A DNA stretch of 64,000 nt from Dactylorhiza incarnata. Lineage: Eukaryota > Streptophyta > Magnoliopsida > Asparagales > Orchidaceae. This document shows, one piece after another, positions 1-10,352 of the stretch (within the stretch, counting starts at the first letter, position 1; each line of letters opens with the position of its first letter). The translations under genes were made by a program, and so were the position numbers. Under the pieces are notes generated by a model. That model was not told the DNA's origin, did not search any database, and worked only from the letters and a program-made list of their open reading frames with translations. The stretch spans positions 3,410,001 through 3,474,000 of the forward strand of contig JAWHQI010000013.1 of the NCBI GenBank assembly GCA_033032865.1. The letters run 5' to 3'.

Positions 1-1019
1 GGGGGTGTTTTCCCAGGGGTGGCAGAACTGACGTCTATTACCAGTGCCGGGCGGAACTGGGTTCTGTTGCTAGCGCCGGGCGCTAGCGTTAGCGCCGGCG
101 GTAGCGCCCAGCACACAGATTGTGTGTTTCCGTGCTACCAAAAGTCCTGGGGACTTGATATGTAGCAGGAGAAGCTGTGGAATTTGCAAAGCCCAGCTTT
201 AAGTGATGGGTATTAGGTGAAGCTTACCCATATCGTGCATAATTGAATCGCGGTATTTGAGCACGGGCCTCACTGATCCGAACGCTCCCATAGTGGTGGT
301 GAAGAGGTCGCCCCTCGGTGCACCGGGCTATGGAAGAGTGCCGTAACTTCGTGTGTACGGACTAGCTCAAATTGCTTGTCTAAGTTGAAATAGGACTTAG
401 TGTGAGGGCGTAACTCAGGGAGTATGCCAAAGTGTGCCTTGAGAGCACAAAGCGGGTGGCTTGGTATGCCTCCGTTGGTGTTGGTTGGGGAGATATATAT
501 GTATATATGCTGCTGACTCTTACTTGCAGGGAAGGAGCACCGCCGCCCCGAGTTTGGGGTGGGGTCGTTATAAATCTTGGTCAGCTAAAGCTGACCGGTT
601 ACCTGTTTTCCCACCACTTGGTGGATTTGCTTATACAGATCTCGGTGAGAGTAGCGGGAGATAGCGGGCTGAAGCCCCTGCTGCTGTGTTGTGCTGGCCC
701 TTGAAGACCGAAGCTTTTGTTTACTTTTGTTCATGTGTGGCCTGCCTGCGTGCCGATGTATGGAAGCCACCTATATTATGTAAACAAACATTGTAATTAA
801 CCTTTTATGTATTTCATTCCTAGTAACTTATGTGGACAATGGTATACACTGATTTATAAATGAAATTATATGCTTCCGTTATGCGACTCTGTGCTGAGAT
901 AGTTATATCTTTAACTGTTAAATGCTAATTTTAGTATCGCGCTCTTCTCTTCATCTCATATGGCGTGGGGTCCCGGCCGGACCTACTGTTATATGCTATG
1001 TAACAGGGAGGGTGTTACA
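1..1019 (+). mobile_element. L1: 3' part of a Tekay-like Ty3/gypsy LTR, cut by the window edge
   Basis: The segment ends in GGGTGTTACA at 1019, the usual 3' terminus of plant Tekay/Del LTRs. Immediately after it a Sirevirus-type gag reading frame resumes in mid-domain, so this DNA was inserted into that gag. The other end lies left of the window, so I cannot tell a solo LTR from the 3' LTR of a full element. Positions 55-115 hold several short repeats of a GCGCCGGG/TAGCGCC type. No protein domain is visible. Orientation is inferred from the terminus and from similarity in style to the T1 LTR. Confidence 0.55.
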
Positions 1020-2327
1020 AGATTCCATAGAGAGATCTCCACAGATTCCTTGCTAGGCAAGCTCAAGTCCTATGAACAACTACTGAAGAGCAGAGCTGAG
1101 ATAAAAGCCAAGGAGAAAGTCTCAACTCCCAAAGAAAGGACTATAACTTTGAAGGCAGCTGAAGGAGAGTCTTCCATTTCTGAAGAAGAGATGTTCAATC
1201 ACTTGGCCAGAAGATTCAGAAGATGGGTCAAGTCTAAAGACTCCAAAAGGAAGGAAAGGAGCTCAAACAAACCAAGGTTTGATAAGACTCCAAAGCAGGA
1301 AATAATCTGCTTTGCATGCAAAAACCTGGGCGCATTGCCCCTGAATGTCCTGAAGAGCAAAAGGACAGAAGCAGCAGCAAGAAGGAGCATAAGAAGAAGT
1401 CCTTCGGGAAGAATGACAAGAAGAAGGGAAAAGGTTTCGTAGCTAAAACTTGGAGTGACTCAAAATTTGAGGCAAACTCTTCTTCATCTGACAGTGATGA
1501 AGAATGTGCTGCTGAAGAAGCATGTATAATGGCTTTAGAAGATTCAACTGAAGAAGATTAGATATCTTTATTTGATGAATTTGATTTTTCATCAGAAGAC
1601 TTTAAAAATTGTTTTAAAGATTTTTGCCAAGACTATCTTAAACTTTTAAAAGAAATTGAAACAGTTAAGGAAGAACTAGAAGATTTTAAGAAAAAATATG
1701 CACTCTATTAATTATGAGTTAAGGAATCAAATATATAAAAAGGAAACATAAATTAGTGAATTAACTAATCAAAATTCAACTCTAAAAGAAGAACTTACAA
1801 AGGCAAAAGCCTTTGAAGACTCACTTAATGGGAGTAGTCAAAAACTAAAGGATATCTCATAGAATCTCTCTATGAGATCTAGATATCTTGGCCTAGGAGC
1901 ACATTCATTAACTAGCAAAATAATGTACAGCAACCAGCCTGGAAAAATTCAATAATATTTATCAGACCTAGTCATTATCAAATAAATAAAAACAGTCCAG
2001 TGTGTAAAGAACAAAAAAACCATCCTGATAAACTCACTATATTTAATAGAGTGAATCCTAATAATGAGAAGAGAACTCTATGCAAGAACAGTTCAGAGAA
2101 ACAAACAAACCACAATCAAAAGAAAAATTATTAGGCATTCTACATATTTATTATATCTAGATACATTCTATGCAAATTTCCAGTACAAAGGTAACAAATC
2201 TAGGTTTGATAAACCTATCTTCTGCCATCGAAAAAGGTATAATGAAAGACCACTCTATTCTTTCATATCACCTTATAATGGTCAAAGCAAAGGGATCAAG
2301 GTAACTTGGGTACCCTCTAATGTTTGA
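1020..2327 (+). pseudogene. gag: S0 gag remnant (Sirevirus-type Ty1/copia)
   Basis: Only the C-terminal half of gag is present. It begins at a helix reading HREIS..LLGKLKSYE, which matches the S2 gag on the other strand at about 61770-61690. A zinc knuckle follows near 1305-1350, but a frameshift falls inside it: CFACK is in one frame and PGRIAPECP in another, and the His ligand reads Arg. Downstream are an acidic Ser/Glu region (1440-1560), many stops to about 2060, and a last readable block at 2064-2327 ending in WVPSNV. That ending is identical to the end of the S2 gag. The protein would be the capsid/nucleocapsid precursor of a copia element. Its N-terminal half was removed to the left of the L1 LTR. 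Confidence 0.8.
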
Positions 2328-2735
2328 ATTATATGTGCAGGAAAACTTAGGGTCTTCCTTAGAGAAAATATAAAGAAAGGGAGAACTAAACCTTCAATGT
2401 GGAACTATAAATAATCAAAGCGGGTGATCTCTTCTCTAAACCCCAATGATGCTTTCTAATCTACACATATTATCTTATAAATAATACTCTTAATAAAAAA
2501 TTATTGCTGGGAAAAACAACAAAAATCTTTGAAGAAAATCCAAATGCTAATTCAGAGCTCCGTCGAGTAGAATTTGACGTACCATTGAGTTCTACTCGAC
2601 GCTAGCTCTGAGAGATGCCTGAGTTAGTTAATTCAAAAAGCACGACACAACGTCGAATTCATATTGATGCAAGCGTCGACTTAACAGTTGCAACAAGAAC
2701 TTGAATTAACGTCGATTATATAACATCCTGATTCG
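2328..2735 (+). mobile_element. S0 non-coding tail after gag, pol missing
   Basis: After the gag stop the sequence runs through TTATATGTGCAGG and then AT-rich DNA with no readable protease, integrase or RT. From about 2550 to 2720 it contains CGTCGA/TCGACG motifs like those in the S2 LTR at 63530-64000, so it may be LTR U3 joined to gag by a deletion of pol. The right boundary with the T1 LTR is not sharp; 2735 is an estimate. Confidence 0.4.
2553..2610. repeat. Imperfect palindrome in the S0 tail
   Basis: The arm CAGAGCTCCGTCGAGTAGAA (2553-2572) is matched by its near reverse complement TTCTACTCGACGCTAGCTCTG (2590-2610), with a loop of about 17 bases. The arms include the CGTCGAG/CTCGACG core that recurs in other LTRs of this window. 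Confidence 0.7.
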
Positions 2736-5026
2736 CGCTAGGCCCCTTGAACACGTGTTTGGTGAGTTGACTCGGGCCTGGGTTGCAATTGAGCAGAAAA
2801 TGCCAGTGCGGCAAAAGCACTTGATGAAGCCCTCAAGTGGACTCGATGATTCTTAGAGAGGACTCGACGATTAGTTGAGTGGACTCAATGATTCGTTGAG
2901 AGTACTTGACGATTCGTCGAAAGGACTTGATGATTCGTCGAGAGGACTCGACGACCCATTGAGTGGACCTGATGGTTCGTCGAGTGGACTCGACGAATTC
3001 ATCAAGTATCGGACCTGTATAATTCTTTTTCGCGGATTCCCTGTGTCGGGATGCGTGCCATCCGGATAGGAGACTTTGAGTTGCTTAAAGTTTATTTTAT
3101 GTCTTATAATCAAAGTGGTCCTATAGGATAGCGACATGTGGCGGTGTTGTCCAATCTAGAGCACGGGAAGCATTTTTCCCATTTATTCTAGTCAATTCAG
3201 CTTTCTTTTCTTAGCCTTGGACAGGAAACCACCGTGAGAAATACTTTAAATCTTCAGAACTTCATCTTCTTCCTCTTCCTCACGCCTCAAGAAGCAAACT
3301 AGCCGCCCTTTCTCCTTGGAAGAACAAAGCTAAGGATTTGGAGCTTGACCGACCGCCATCAAGCCGCCAAGAAGACAAACGACATCCATGGTAAACAATC
3401 AGGTGACTTCCGCCCATCTCCCTTGGTGCTAGATCCTTAGATCTGATTTAGGAGAGACGTCGGCTCAAAAGAGCTTGACTTTAGTGAGTTTAATGGAGTT
3501 TTCTAGGAAGATACCACGCTAGAACTTATGTTCTAGGGCGTCGTTCGTCGAGATAATGTCTTCGATCTACTCCTCTCTTCAAAATGAAGTTCTAGAGTTG
3601 ATTTCATGAAGAATGGTGGTCTAATGAGGGAGTATTGGAGGAGAGAAGGCAAAATAATATTTTTGGGTGTTGTAGGAATAAGATGAATGGTGTTGCTCAT
3701 CTGTCTTGAGATCCGTGCAGATTTTATAACAGGGAACAAATCTGTTTTCTGGACGCGACAGACTTTAATCCTATTTTTAGGCATGGTTCGGCCATATTTA
3801 TGTCTTACGCTCAACACGAAAGTTGTAGCACTCGAAAAGAACTTTCAAACAACTAGTTGTGCATTTTCTGGGGAGCTCTGTAGCTCCCGCAAAGTGAAAT
3901 AAAAAATGGCTGTGCAGAAGACGATCCTGTTTAAGTACATGACAGCTTGCTGTCCAGAAATGCTTTGCTGGGTTCAAACCCGATTTTAGATAGGTTAGGG
4001 TTAGATCTGGATCTTGGGCTCAACACAAAAGTTCTAGCCCTCGGAAATAACTTTTCGGAATGGTGTGGCACATAATTTTTGGTGGTCTGTAGCTCCAGAA
4101 AAATTAGTTTCCGTAAGCTGTGTCCAAAGCATACAGATTTTGATTTAATTGGATTTCTCTTGAATTAGTCATCGGACACTTATGAAAATTGATAGACTTA
4201 AACTTAATATTGATGTATACACCCTCGTTATGTTTTATGAGGTATGGATACTTATTTGTAAGTATACTATAACCATTGTTAGAATTACCTTGTCTTATTA
4301 ATTATTATGGATTATATTGTCACACTCGTTGTGAATTGAGATCAGTTGGGGCTGAAATGGGTGGAAAGATTCCAAATTGTTAATTGTTATGAGATGTGAT
4401 GGAAATATCAAATGGATAGCTTAGATAATATACTTGAACAATTTTATAATGCATACGCTCTCATTGTGATAATTAGATACACATGTAGTCCATAAGGTCG
4501 TATGGATGAAAAATCCCTAATACGTGTAGCCATTGCATAGAGTCATGATAACTCCCTTCGGGTAGTAGCGAGGGCTCGACCTAATAGTTAGAATGTGGTG
4601 ACATCCTAGAGTATGATAAAAATGGGCTCGGTGAAAGTCCTTGCGTGTTTAAAAGCACGGGTATGTTGCAAAATGAAAGGGGCTCCGTTAGAGCCCTTGG
4701 GTACTTGGGTTATACGACATGTGCGGTTGTTGGCACACGATAGTTATGATCCTGTGTCGAGGATTGCATGTGATAGATCGGGCTCACTAGTCATCACACT
4801 GACAGGAGCTGGAAGATAGGTCTTGGCTGATTGGGCTGAGCTCTTTGGTTTTTACTTCCCAAAGACCTCTTCCATGCCATTGACCAGTTGGGCTTGGCTG
4901 TTGGTGCTTACTTCCCAATACCCCTTCCGTGTCTAGTGCGCAGGTTCCTTATTGTTGTGTTCGTAGCATTGAGGCGTACTTAAGTCCGAGGCCTGGTTGA
5001 GTGCATACCTACCTAGTAGTGGAGAG
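2736..5026 (+). repeat. T1 5' LTR, left part
   Basis: This is non-coding DNA, with a tandem array at 2834-3005 and then a leader-like stretch (3240-3480) rich in CTTCTTCCTC. At 3800-3850 and 4015-4060 occur phrases of the kind CTCAACACGAAAGTTGTAG, which I associate from memory with Del/Tekay LTRs. It ends at 5026 with GAGAG, the target duplication of the nested G1, and resumes at 25893. No gene is visible. Confidence 0.55.
2834..3005. repeat. Degenerate tandem array of a unit of about 21 bp (ACTCGACGATTCGTCGAGAGG type)
   Basis: About eight copies follow one another, each combining an ACTCGACGA half and a TTCGTCGAG half, so each unit is itself near-palindromic. The copies differ mostly by C/T and G/A changes. 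The array lies near the start of the presumed T1 LTR, a U3 position, although it might instead belong to S0. Confidence 0.8.
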
Positions 5027-5195
5027 TGATGCGCGTTCGGCAAGTGCGTCGGTCGCTGTCAAGTAATAAATTTTGGAATAGCTTCCCCGAATGTCGATCT
5101 CTTGAGGAATGCAGGTTCTGGTGAACGAAACGTGTGGTGAGTCAATTGTTACACGAGCGAATAAAATAAAATAGGGGCGTTGTGATCGGTGTCCT
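5027..5195 (-). repeat. G1 3' LTR, short piece left of nested R1
   Basis: The first 169 bases of the LTR as read on the plus strand match 24511-24679. The piece breaks at 5195, where R1 begins after the target sequence GTCCT (5191-5195). Confidence 0.9.
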
Positions 5196-5959
5196 TGTTG
5201 AGTCCGAAATCGCACCTCCGAAGGAAATCAGAGGCTGCGGGTTGCCGGTTACTTTTTAGGTGGAAAAAACGAGACCACTAGTAGCGGTCAAGGACAGACT
5301 TCGCCCGTCACGGCGAATGCCACTCCTGTGAAGGGCTTTCCTTTGATTAAAAAGAAGCGGTTACAAGTGCAGGAAAGAAGAAGCTGGCCGGTCAAACAGT
5401 CCGCAAGATGGGAAACTCGAGACCGCAGCTCAAACAAGCGAGCTCCTGGATTCGAGTGTGCGTGCCTTGGGAACAGTGCCGCCCCCTATTTATAGGTTCT
5501 GGGACCTGCCCGAACGGGCAGGGATAAAATAACCGCCTGCCCGGGTACAGGAAAAACGGGCAGGCGGTGACGGGATACAAAGAAGAAAAGAAAGAAGGCG
5601 CGCGGCTTGGCGGCTTGCCCTTCCGACCTGTCTGACCAGGGGTTGAAGACAACGTGACCAAGGTGACGATGTAATCCGAGCGGTTTCCATCTTGAGACCG
5701 CGGGCTGTTCTTTGGATTTGAACCTTGGCTTGTCTTTATGGCACAACCCGGGCGGTCTCCGACTTGAGACCGCGGCTTGCCTTTTTGGACTTGGGCCTGG
5801 ATAATCTTCAGTACTTGGAGGCGATCTGAATCTTGCCAGGCCGCTCGGCCCGTGCTAGTTGGTGTTGATGGACCTTGTAAAACCTGAACCGGGCGACTTA
5901 TGACTACAAACCGCCCGGTCTGCGAGTAATTCTATTGGAAGCGGTCTTCTGGGTAAACA
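5196..5959 (-). repeat. R1 3' LTR
   Basis: 764 bp. On the minus strand it starts TGTTTACCCAG and ends GGACTCAACA. It matches 18222-18984 along its full length with few differences, such as ACCACTAGTAG against ACCGCTAGCAG. Short GAGACCGC and GGGCAGGCGGT motifs recur inside it. Just outside the LTR start is a weak polypurine stretch (ATGCGGGGATTA on the minus strand). Confidence 0.92.
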
Positions 5960-6148
5960 TAATCCCCGCATATTTTTAAATTTCCAAGGAGATTTCGAAA
6001 ATATTCGTTCTAGCCAGAGACCGCGCCGATCTTATCATGTGGGTTATAAATGCTCTAAGAGCTTTTATTCTGGCATAACTTCATTGCTATCACGAGTCAC
6101 TACTCGCCTCTTGCGGTTAGAACCTTCGGACTGAACAGCCCAAAAAAG

Positions 6149-8099
6149 ATGGTGGATTTAATGGCCCAGCTCGAAGTTCTCGAAAAACCTGGTAAAAACC
6201 GCGAGGGAGACCATTCGAAGGATAAGAAGAAGAGGAAAAAGACGCGGCCTGATAGCACAGTAACGATTGCTTCTACGAGTAAGCCATCTGAACCGTTTCC
6301 CGAGCTGACAGTCGACTTGTCGACTAAAAATGAGGCGAGTTGTCCGAACCTACTCCCAGTTGATCCTCTAGCCCTTTCTGACAAAGGAAACAACCCGCCC
6401 CCTCCGCCGGATAAGGCAGACTCGGAGACCGTCATCCCGAAGGGCGATGGATACGATTCCTGTAAAGTGGAGGTCACTCCTTCTGGTGTATTCCACCTGA
6501 AGATAAGAGACGAAGGAGGAGAAGCAGTTGTCTCCCCTAAGCCGAGCGACCAGCCGGGCCAGATAGTGAATATTGAAGACATCCCGGTTTCCCCGAAACA
6601 AGCCGGTCTGAAGCCGACGAAGAAGAGGAAAAAAGATGAGTCCACGGCAAACAGGATCCTGAAAAAGGTGAAGAGCCTAAAAGCCAAAAATAAGGCAGCT
6701 TCTAGGAGACCGGGAGTGGGTAGTCTTCAAAATAATCCGCGCGAGAAAGAGGTTTCGGAGGGCGTAATTACTACTTCCACCCAGCCGAACGAATAGATTC
6801 AAGTTGATGCGCACAGCATCTCTGTAAGTGACTTCATCAGAGACATGGATTCCCTCCAGAAACAAGATGACTTACTGAGAACCTCTTCCGAACTGCAGGC
6901 CGCCAATCCGCCTGGAGAGAAAGAGGCCGCCCTGAGTGAGGATGCAACCAGCATTAAGGAGGGCGTACTGCCTGAGGTTACGACCAGAACCGAGACAACC
7001 ATACCGGTCGCTGAAGATTCTGTGATGGCCGGGCTTCGGCTTATGCAGGTGAAGGCGGAGAGAGTAAGGGACCAGCTTTCCAAACCGCCACCGCCGCCAC
7101 CCAATCTTCTGTTGCAAGGTAAAAGGGTCGCAGATTACCGCCCTGTTCATTTTTTCAAGACGAGGTCTCGAAATAAGTCGCGCGACCTGTTGTTGAACCC
7201 ATCCCCCAGCTTCTTTCCTACTTTCGCTCGATTTTCCGCTGCCAAGCAGAAGCAAACCGAGAGATCGTGGAGAGAACAGCGTCGAAAGATTGATACCGAG
7301 CGAGCAAAGCGATCTATCCGTACGAATTTTACTCGAACTGCAGCGGCTCGTAAGCGAGGAGAATTTGGAAAGAGCAGTCTCTTTTTGATGATTCTTCTAT
7401 TTATATGAGGTTGTATTCGATCGACCTTCTTGACTGTCTTTCTTATTTGCAGATGATCGCGACTCCATTCTGAAACCGGGTGAGCTGGTGACTTATCTTC
7501 CCCCACTTGATCCGCTTTTGCCGAGATCCTCGGTTATACCGGACACCCGGATGGAGGATGAGATGTCCCGTCTTCAAAGGAACCTTGAAGCCCTTTCAAA
7601 GCAGCTGAAGGCCCTTGAGGAGCGGGAGAAGACGGCTCAGGAGGAAAAGATCGCACTGCGGGCTGAATTGGAAGCTGAGAGGAAGGAAAGCCGAGCTGCG
7701 CTGGAGGTCGAATGGAGAGAGCGCCGCGAGCAGGAAAAGGTGTATCAAGACCAGGTGGCTGCCCTGTCCGACCGACTTGACCGAGGAAAGAGAGAGATCC
7801 ATATGCTTGAATGGGACTGTGCTTACTTCAGGTAGAAGTACCTCCGTCTGACAAGGGAGACCGGCGGAAGCCGTCGTCCTGTTAATGTTGCTGAGGAAGG
7901 TCAGCGTGGATCACACCGCCCGGCTGCCGAAACGAGCTCGACACTTCCAGTAGTTGGGACGATCCATCCTGTTGCTGGTGCAAATGAGGCTGCGACGACC
8001 TTACCTAATTGCGTGATTCCTGCAGCGCGAGTAGAAAAGGACGCCGCCCTACTTCATAGCATGATCAACCACCTCAATCACAGCATGAATCAGATGTAA
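6149..8099 (+). pseudogene. R1 antisense gene a: proline-rich, coiled-coil protein with one intron
   Basis: This gene lies on the strand opposite gag-pol. It starts at ATG 6149 (MVDLMAQLEVLEKPGK) and reads in one frame to 7349, apart from a TAG at 6794-6796. A consensus donor (CTC|GTAAGC, 7350) and acceptor (TTATTTGCAG, ending 7452) define a 103-bp intron whose removal keeps the frame exactly. Exon 2 reads on to a TAA at 8097-8099, with one more TAG at 7833-7835. The first third is lysine-rich (KDKKKRKK, a likely nuclear signal) with a PPPPP tract; residues from exon 2 at 7545-7820 form a strong coiled coil (EALSKQLKALEEREKTAQ). I know of no enzymatic domain. Extra antisense ORFs are described in Tat elements; whether gene a is separate from gene b or once fused to it is unclear. 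Confidence 0.75.
7350..7452 (+). other. Predicted intron of R1 antisense gene a
   Basis: GTAAGC donor at 7350 and a pyrimidine-rich TTTCTTATTTGCAG acceptor ending at 7452. The upstream exon ends after codon base 1 and the downstream exon begins with codon bases 2 and 3, so splicing restores a continuous frame where unspliced reading meets a stop near 7408. Confidence 0.7.
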
Positions 8100-9246
8100 G
8101 GAACTATCCTTCAAATCGGCGATCATGTCGCGTGACTTCACAGGGAGGACGTGCCGAGTGATACTCGCCAGTGATGAGCGGTTTTGAAGACAACTATTTT
8201 GTAATATTTTATTCGGTCCTTTGGACAACTATTTGAACTTGATTTTATAATATTTGGTCTGTCTTCAGACCGCGCGGTCTGGGTATTTGAATTTGTTTTG
8301 CATTCTTATCGTATGTTGATTGGTGCCTGCTGATTACTTTATAAGCTGATCAGCTTGTTTCTGTGATCCTTTAATTCGCCTGCTCGAATTATACTTATGT
8401 CTTTGTGATTGTCTTTCGTGGTGATGCGCCCACGCTGGTTGATTGATCTAGCTGTGATTTGACCTTTGCTAAATGCAGATCAGCCGTTCTTATAAGTAGC
8501 GCCTTTCCGAAGGTCTTTTTACCAGAATCTCAAGATGGGAGCAAAGCGTCAGCCGAAGCGACCTGCGAAAACCTCTGCTACCCGCTCCGAAGCCGCTGCA
8601 GCATTTCACTCGGCAGACCTCGAGGAGTGCCATTTGACAAAGGCCGAATTGGATGAATTCGTTGAGAAGCACATGTTTGACAGTCCGCTGCTCGCGCGGC
8701 TTCCGCTCCGTGATGAGCAGATGAATTCCTCTGGCCCAAACCAAATCGCGATCCCAATCGACCATTTCGATTGTGGCTTCAAGTTCCCCCATTTCAATTG
8801 AGCTTGCCATGGTCTTTGACCATTATGGAGTTGTACCCGGCCAAATCTCCCCTAACTCGATGGCCGGGATTTGCAGCTTCATCTCCTACCTGCGGTCTCA
8901 GAGAGTCCGCTTCGCCATGGACCTTTTCAGGAAGATATTCTCGGTGCGGGCTATCCCGGACTCTGAGTCGAATGTCTTCAAAGGCCACCTCTACTTTGGC
9001 TGCCGCGGTTTGAGATGGTAAACCTTGCGAACAAGGTCACAGCCTGGTCGGAGAGGTACTTGATTTTTGAAGGCCGACTTGGCATGCTGAACCCGAACCC
9101 GCAAGTGCGGCCGGAGGAGGCCATTCAACAGGTCGCTATCAGCGAAGTCGAGAAGAAAACTTGCAAGCTTCTCGAGGATGAGCGGCTTAATGTAAGCTAT
9201 TACATCCCGCTACTTGCCGAATTAGAGAATGTTCGGCCTGAAGATA

Positions 9247-9324
9247 GTAAGCTTTCCTTCAATCCGCTTCCGACTTTAATGTTGACCGCTCGATCTTTTG
9301 TGCTGACTCTTCCCTTTTTCGCAG
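9247..9324 (+). other. Predicted 78-bp intron 1 of R1 antisense gene b
   Basis: Starts GTAAGCTTTCC and ends TTCCCTTTTTCGCAG. It is a multiple of three and has no in-frame stop, so spliced and unspliced forms both stay open. Confidence 0.65.
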
Positions 9325-9821
9325 CCGAGGCCATCGTACCTTTTAACAAGCCGGTCAGCCCGACCGGTTTGGTTTTAACTCAGACAGAGAAGAGAAAAAG
9401 ACAAGTCAGGAACAAGCCGCTGCCATCTGATGGGGAGGATTCGGCCTCCTCGGGCGACTTCTCCGCACTCCGTTCTTTCAACAAGGTGAAGGATTTAAAA
9501 GGCCGCTCGGTCTTGACCTGGCATCCGGACGGCGACGGTGTCCAGGTCTTTACTGCTCTCCCCCACTGGGCGAATGAGAAGTCGGGCCGGCATGCTGAGG
9601 CCGCCAATATTGCTATGTTCGGCCGACGGAACTTTAGGCGTTTGAGGAAGATTCCTGAAGAAGAGCTCGCCCGGGAGGCCGCGCGCGTTGGTGCTGAGAG
9701 CCTCATCACCAATGTCTTCATGGGAATGACCTTCAAAAGGTTGATCAAAGCGAATGATCACCTAGAGAAGGAAATTGCCGAGTTGAAGAAGGAAAATGCG
9801 CGGTTAAAGGAAGCCGAGTCG

Positions 9822-9899
9822 GTAAGTTATCACCTGGCCAACCATTCTTCTGAATTTTCCAGACCGCACGGTCTCTTACCTTACTCTTTTTTTTTGCAG
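9822..9899 (+). other. Predicted 78-bp intron 2 of R1 antisense gene b
   Basis: Starts GTAAGTTATC and ends in a long T tract plus GCAG. It has the same length as intron 1 and is also in frame without a stop. Confidence 0.7.
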
Positions 9900-10352
9900 G
9901 CAAAGTATGATGAGACCAATCCGGTCTATCGAGAGGAGCTTTTTCCTCATGTCGCCGAGGGAATCGACAATGCTTTTAACTGCCTGTGGGGGCTCAAAGG
10001 GTTCGCGCCTGGTTTCGAGCATTTCACCTTCGCAGATGCCTACCCAATCTTGCAAAGGAAGTTAGAAAAGATCAGGCGGAAAGCCAAAGGAAAGAATAAA
10101 GCCGACGGATCCAGCTCGGAGGAGAGTGACGACGAGGATGATGAAGCCGAGAAGTCCGCTGCGGCTAAAGAGGAAGAGAGCAGCTCGGACTCCCAGTCCA
10201 CTGACTCTGACGAATGGAGCGGGCGCAAGTCAGGCGAACTAAGCAGCTCATCTTCGACGAGTAGCGAGGGTTATTCCCCTGATGTTTCTATTGGTGGCAG
10301 CGAACACTCGAGTGCTCCTGCATCGAAGAAACTCAAGAAGAATAATCAGTAG

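Larger units (their letters stand above)
8535..10352 (+). pseudogene. R1 antisense gene b: 'putative gypsy type transposon' protein (PF04195-like)
   Basis: The ATG at 8535 opens MGAKRQPKRPAKTSATRSEA. A region resembling the plant domain PF04195 follows: DHYGVVPGQISPNSMAGICS at about 8815-8875, with KVTAWSERYLIFEG near 9033-9075 as the closing block. That middle part (about 8795-9000) sits in a different frame from both sides, so two compensating frameshifts have occurred. From 9015 the frame is open to the TAG at 10350-10352. Two 78-bp introns with good splice sites are predicted. The C-terminal part holds a short coiled coil (EIAELKKENARLKEAES), a basic stretch (KIRRKAKGKNK) and a Ser/Glu/Asp-rich acidic tail, suggesting a nuclear protein. 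Its function is unknown in all families I recall. Confidence 0.8.

Noticed and set aside
2834..3005. CRISPR-like repeat array
   Set aside because: No unique spacers; contiguous degenerate tandem units in a plant LTR.
3533..3902. Small frames of 71-94 codons in the T1 LTR
   Set aside because: Length expected by chance, no motif, inside LTR sequence.
6100..6687. 195-codon minus-strand frame starting MAFRLFTFFRILFAV, looking like a membrane protein
   Set aside because: It is the complement of the Lys/Glu-rich antisense gene a; the hydrophobic look is a mirror of the lysine codons.
9380..9761. Long minus-strand frames of 122 and 88 codons under antisense gene b
   Set aside because: They are shadows of the GC-rich plus-strand coding sequence, with no recognisable motif.
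8535..10352. Host gene in an intergenic gap
   Set aside because: It sits wholly within R1 between its LTRs, with a PF04195-like region known from gypsy elements.
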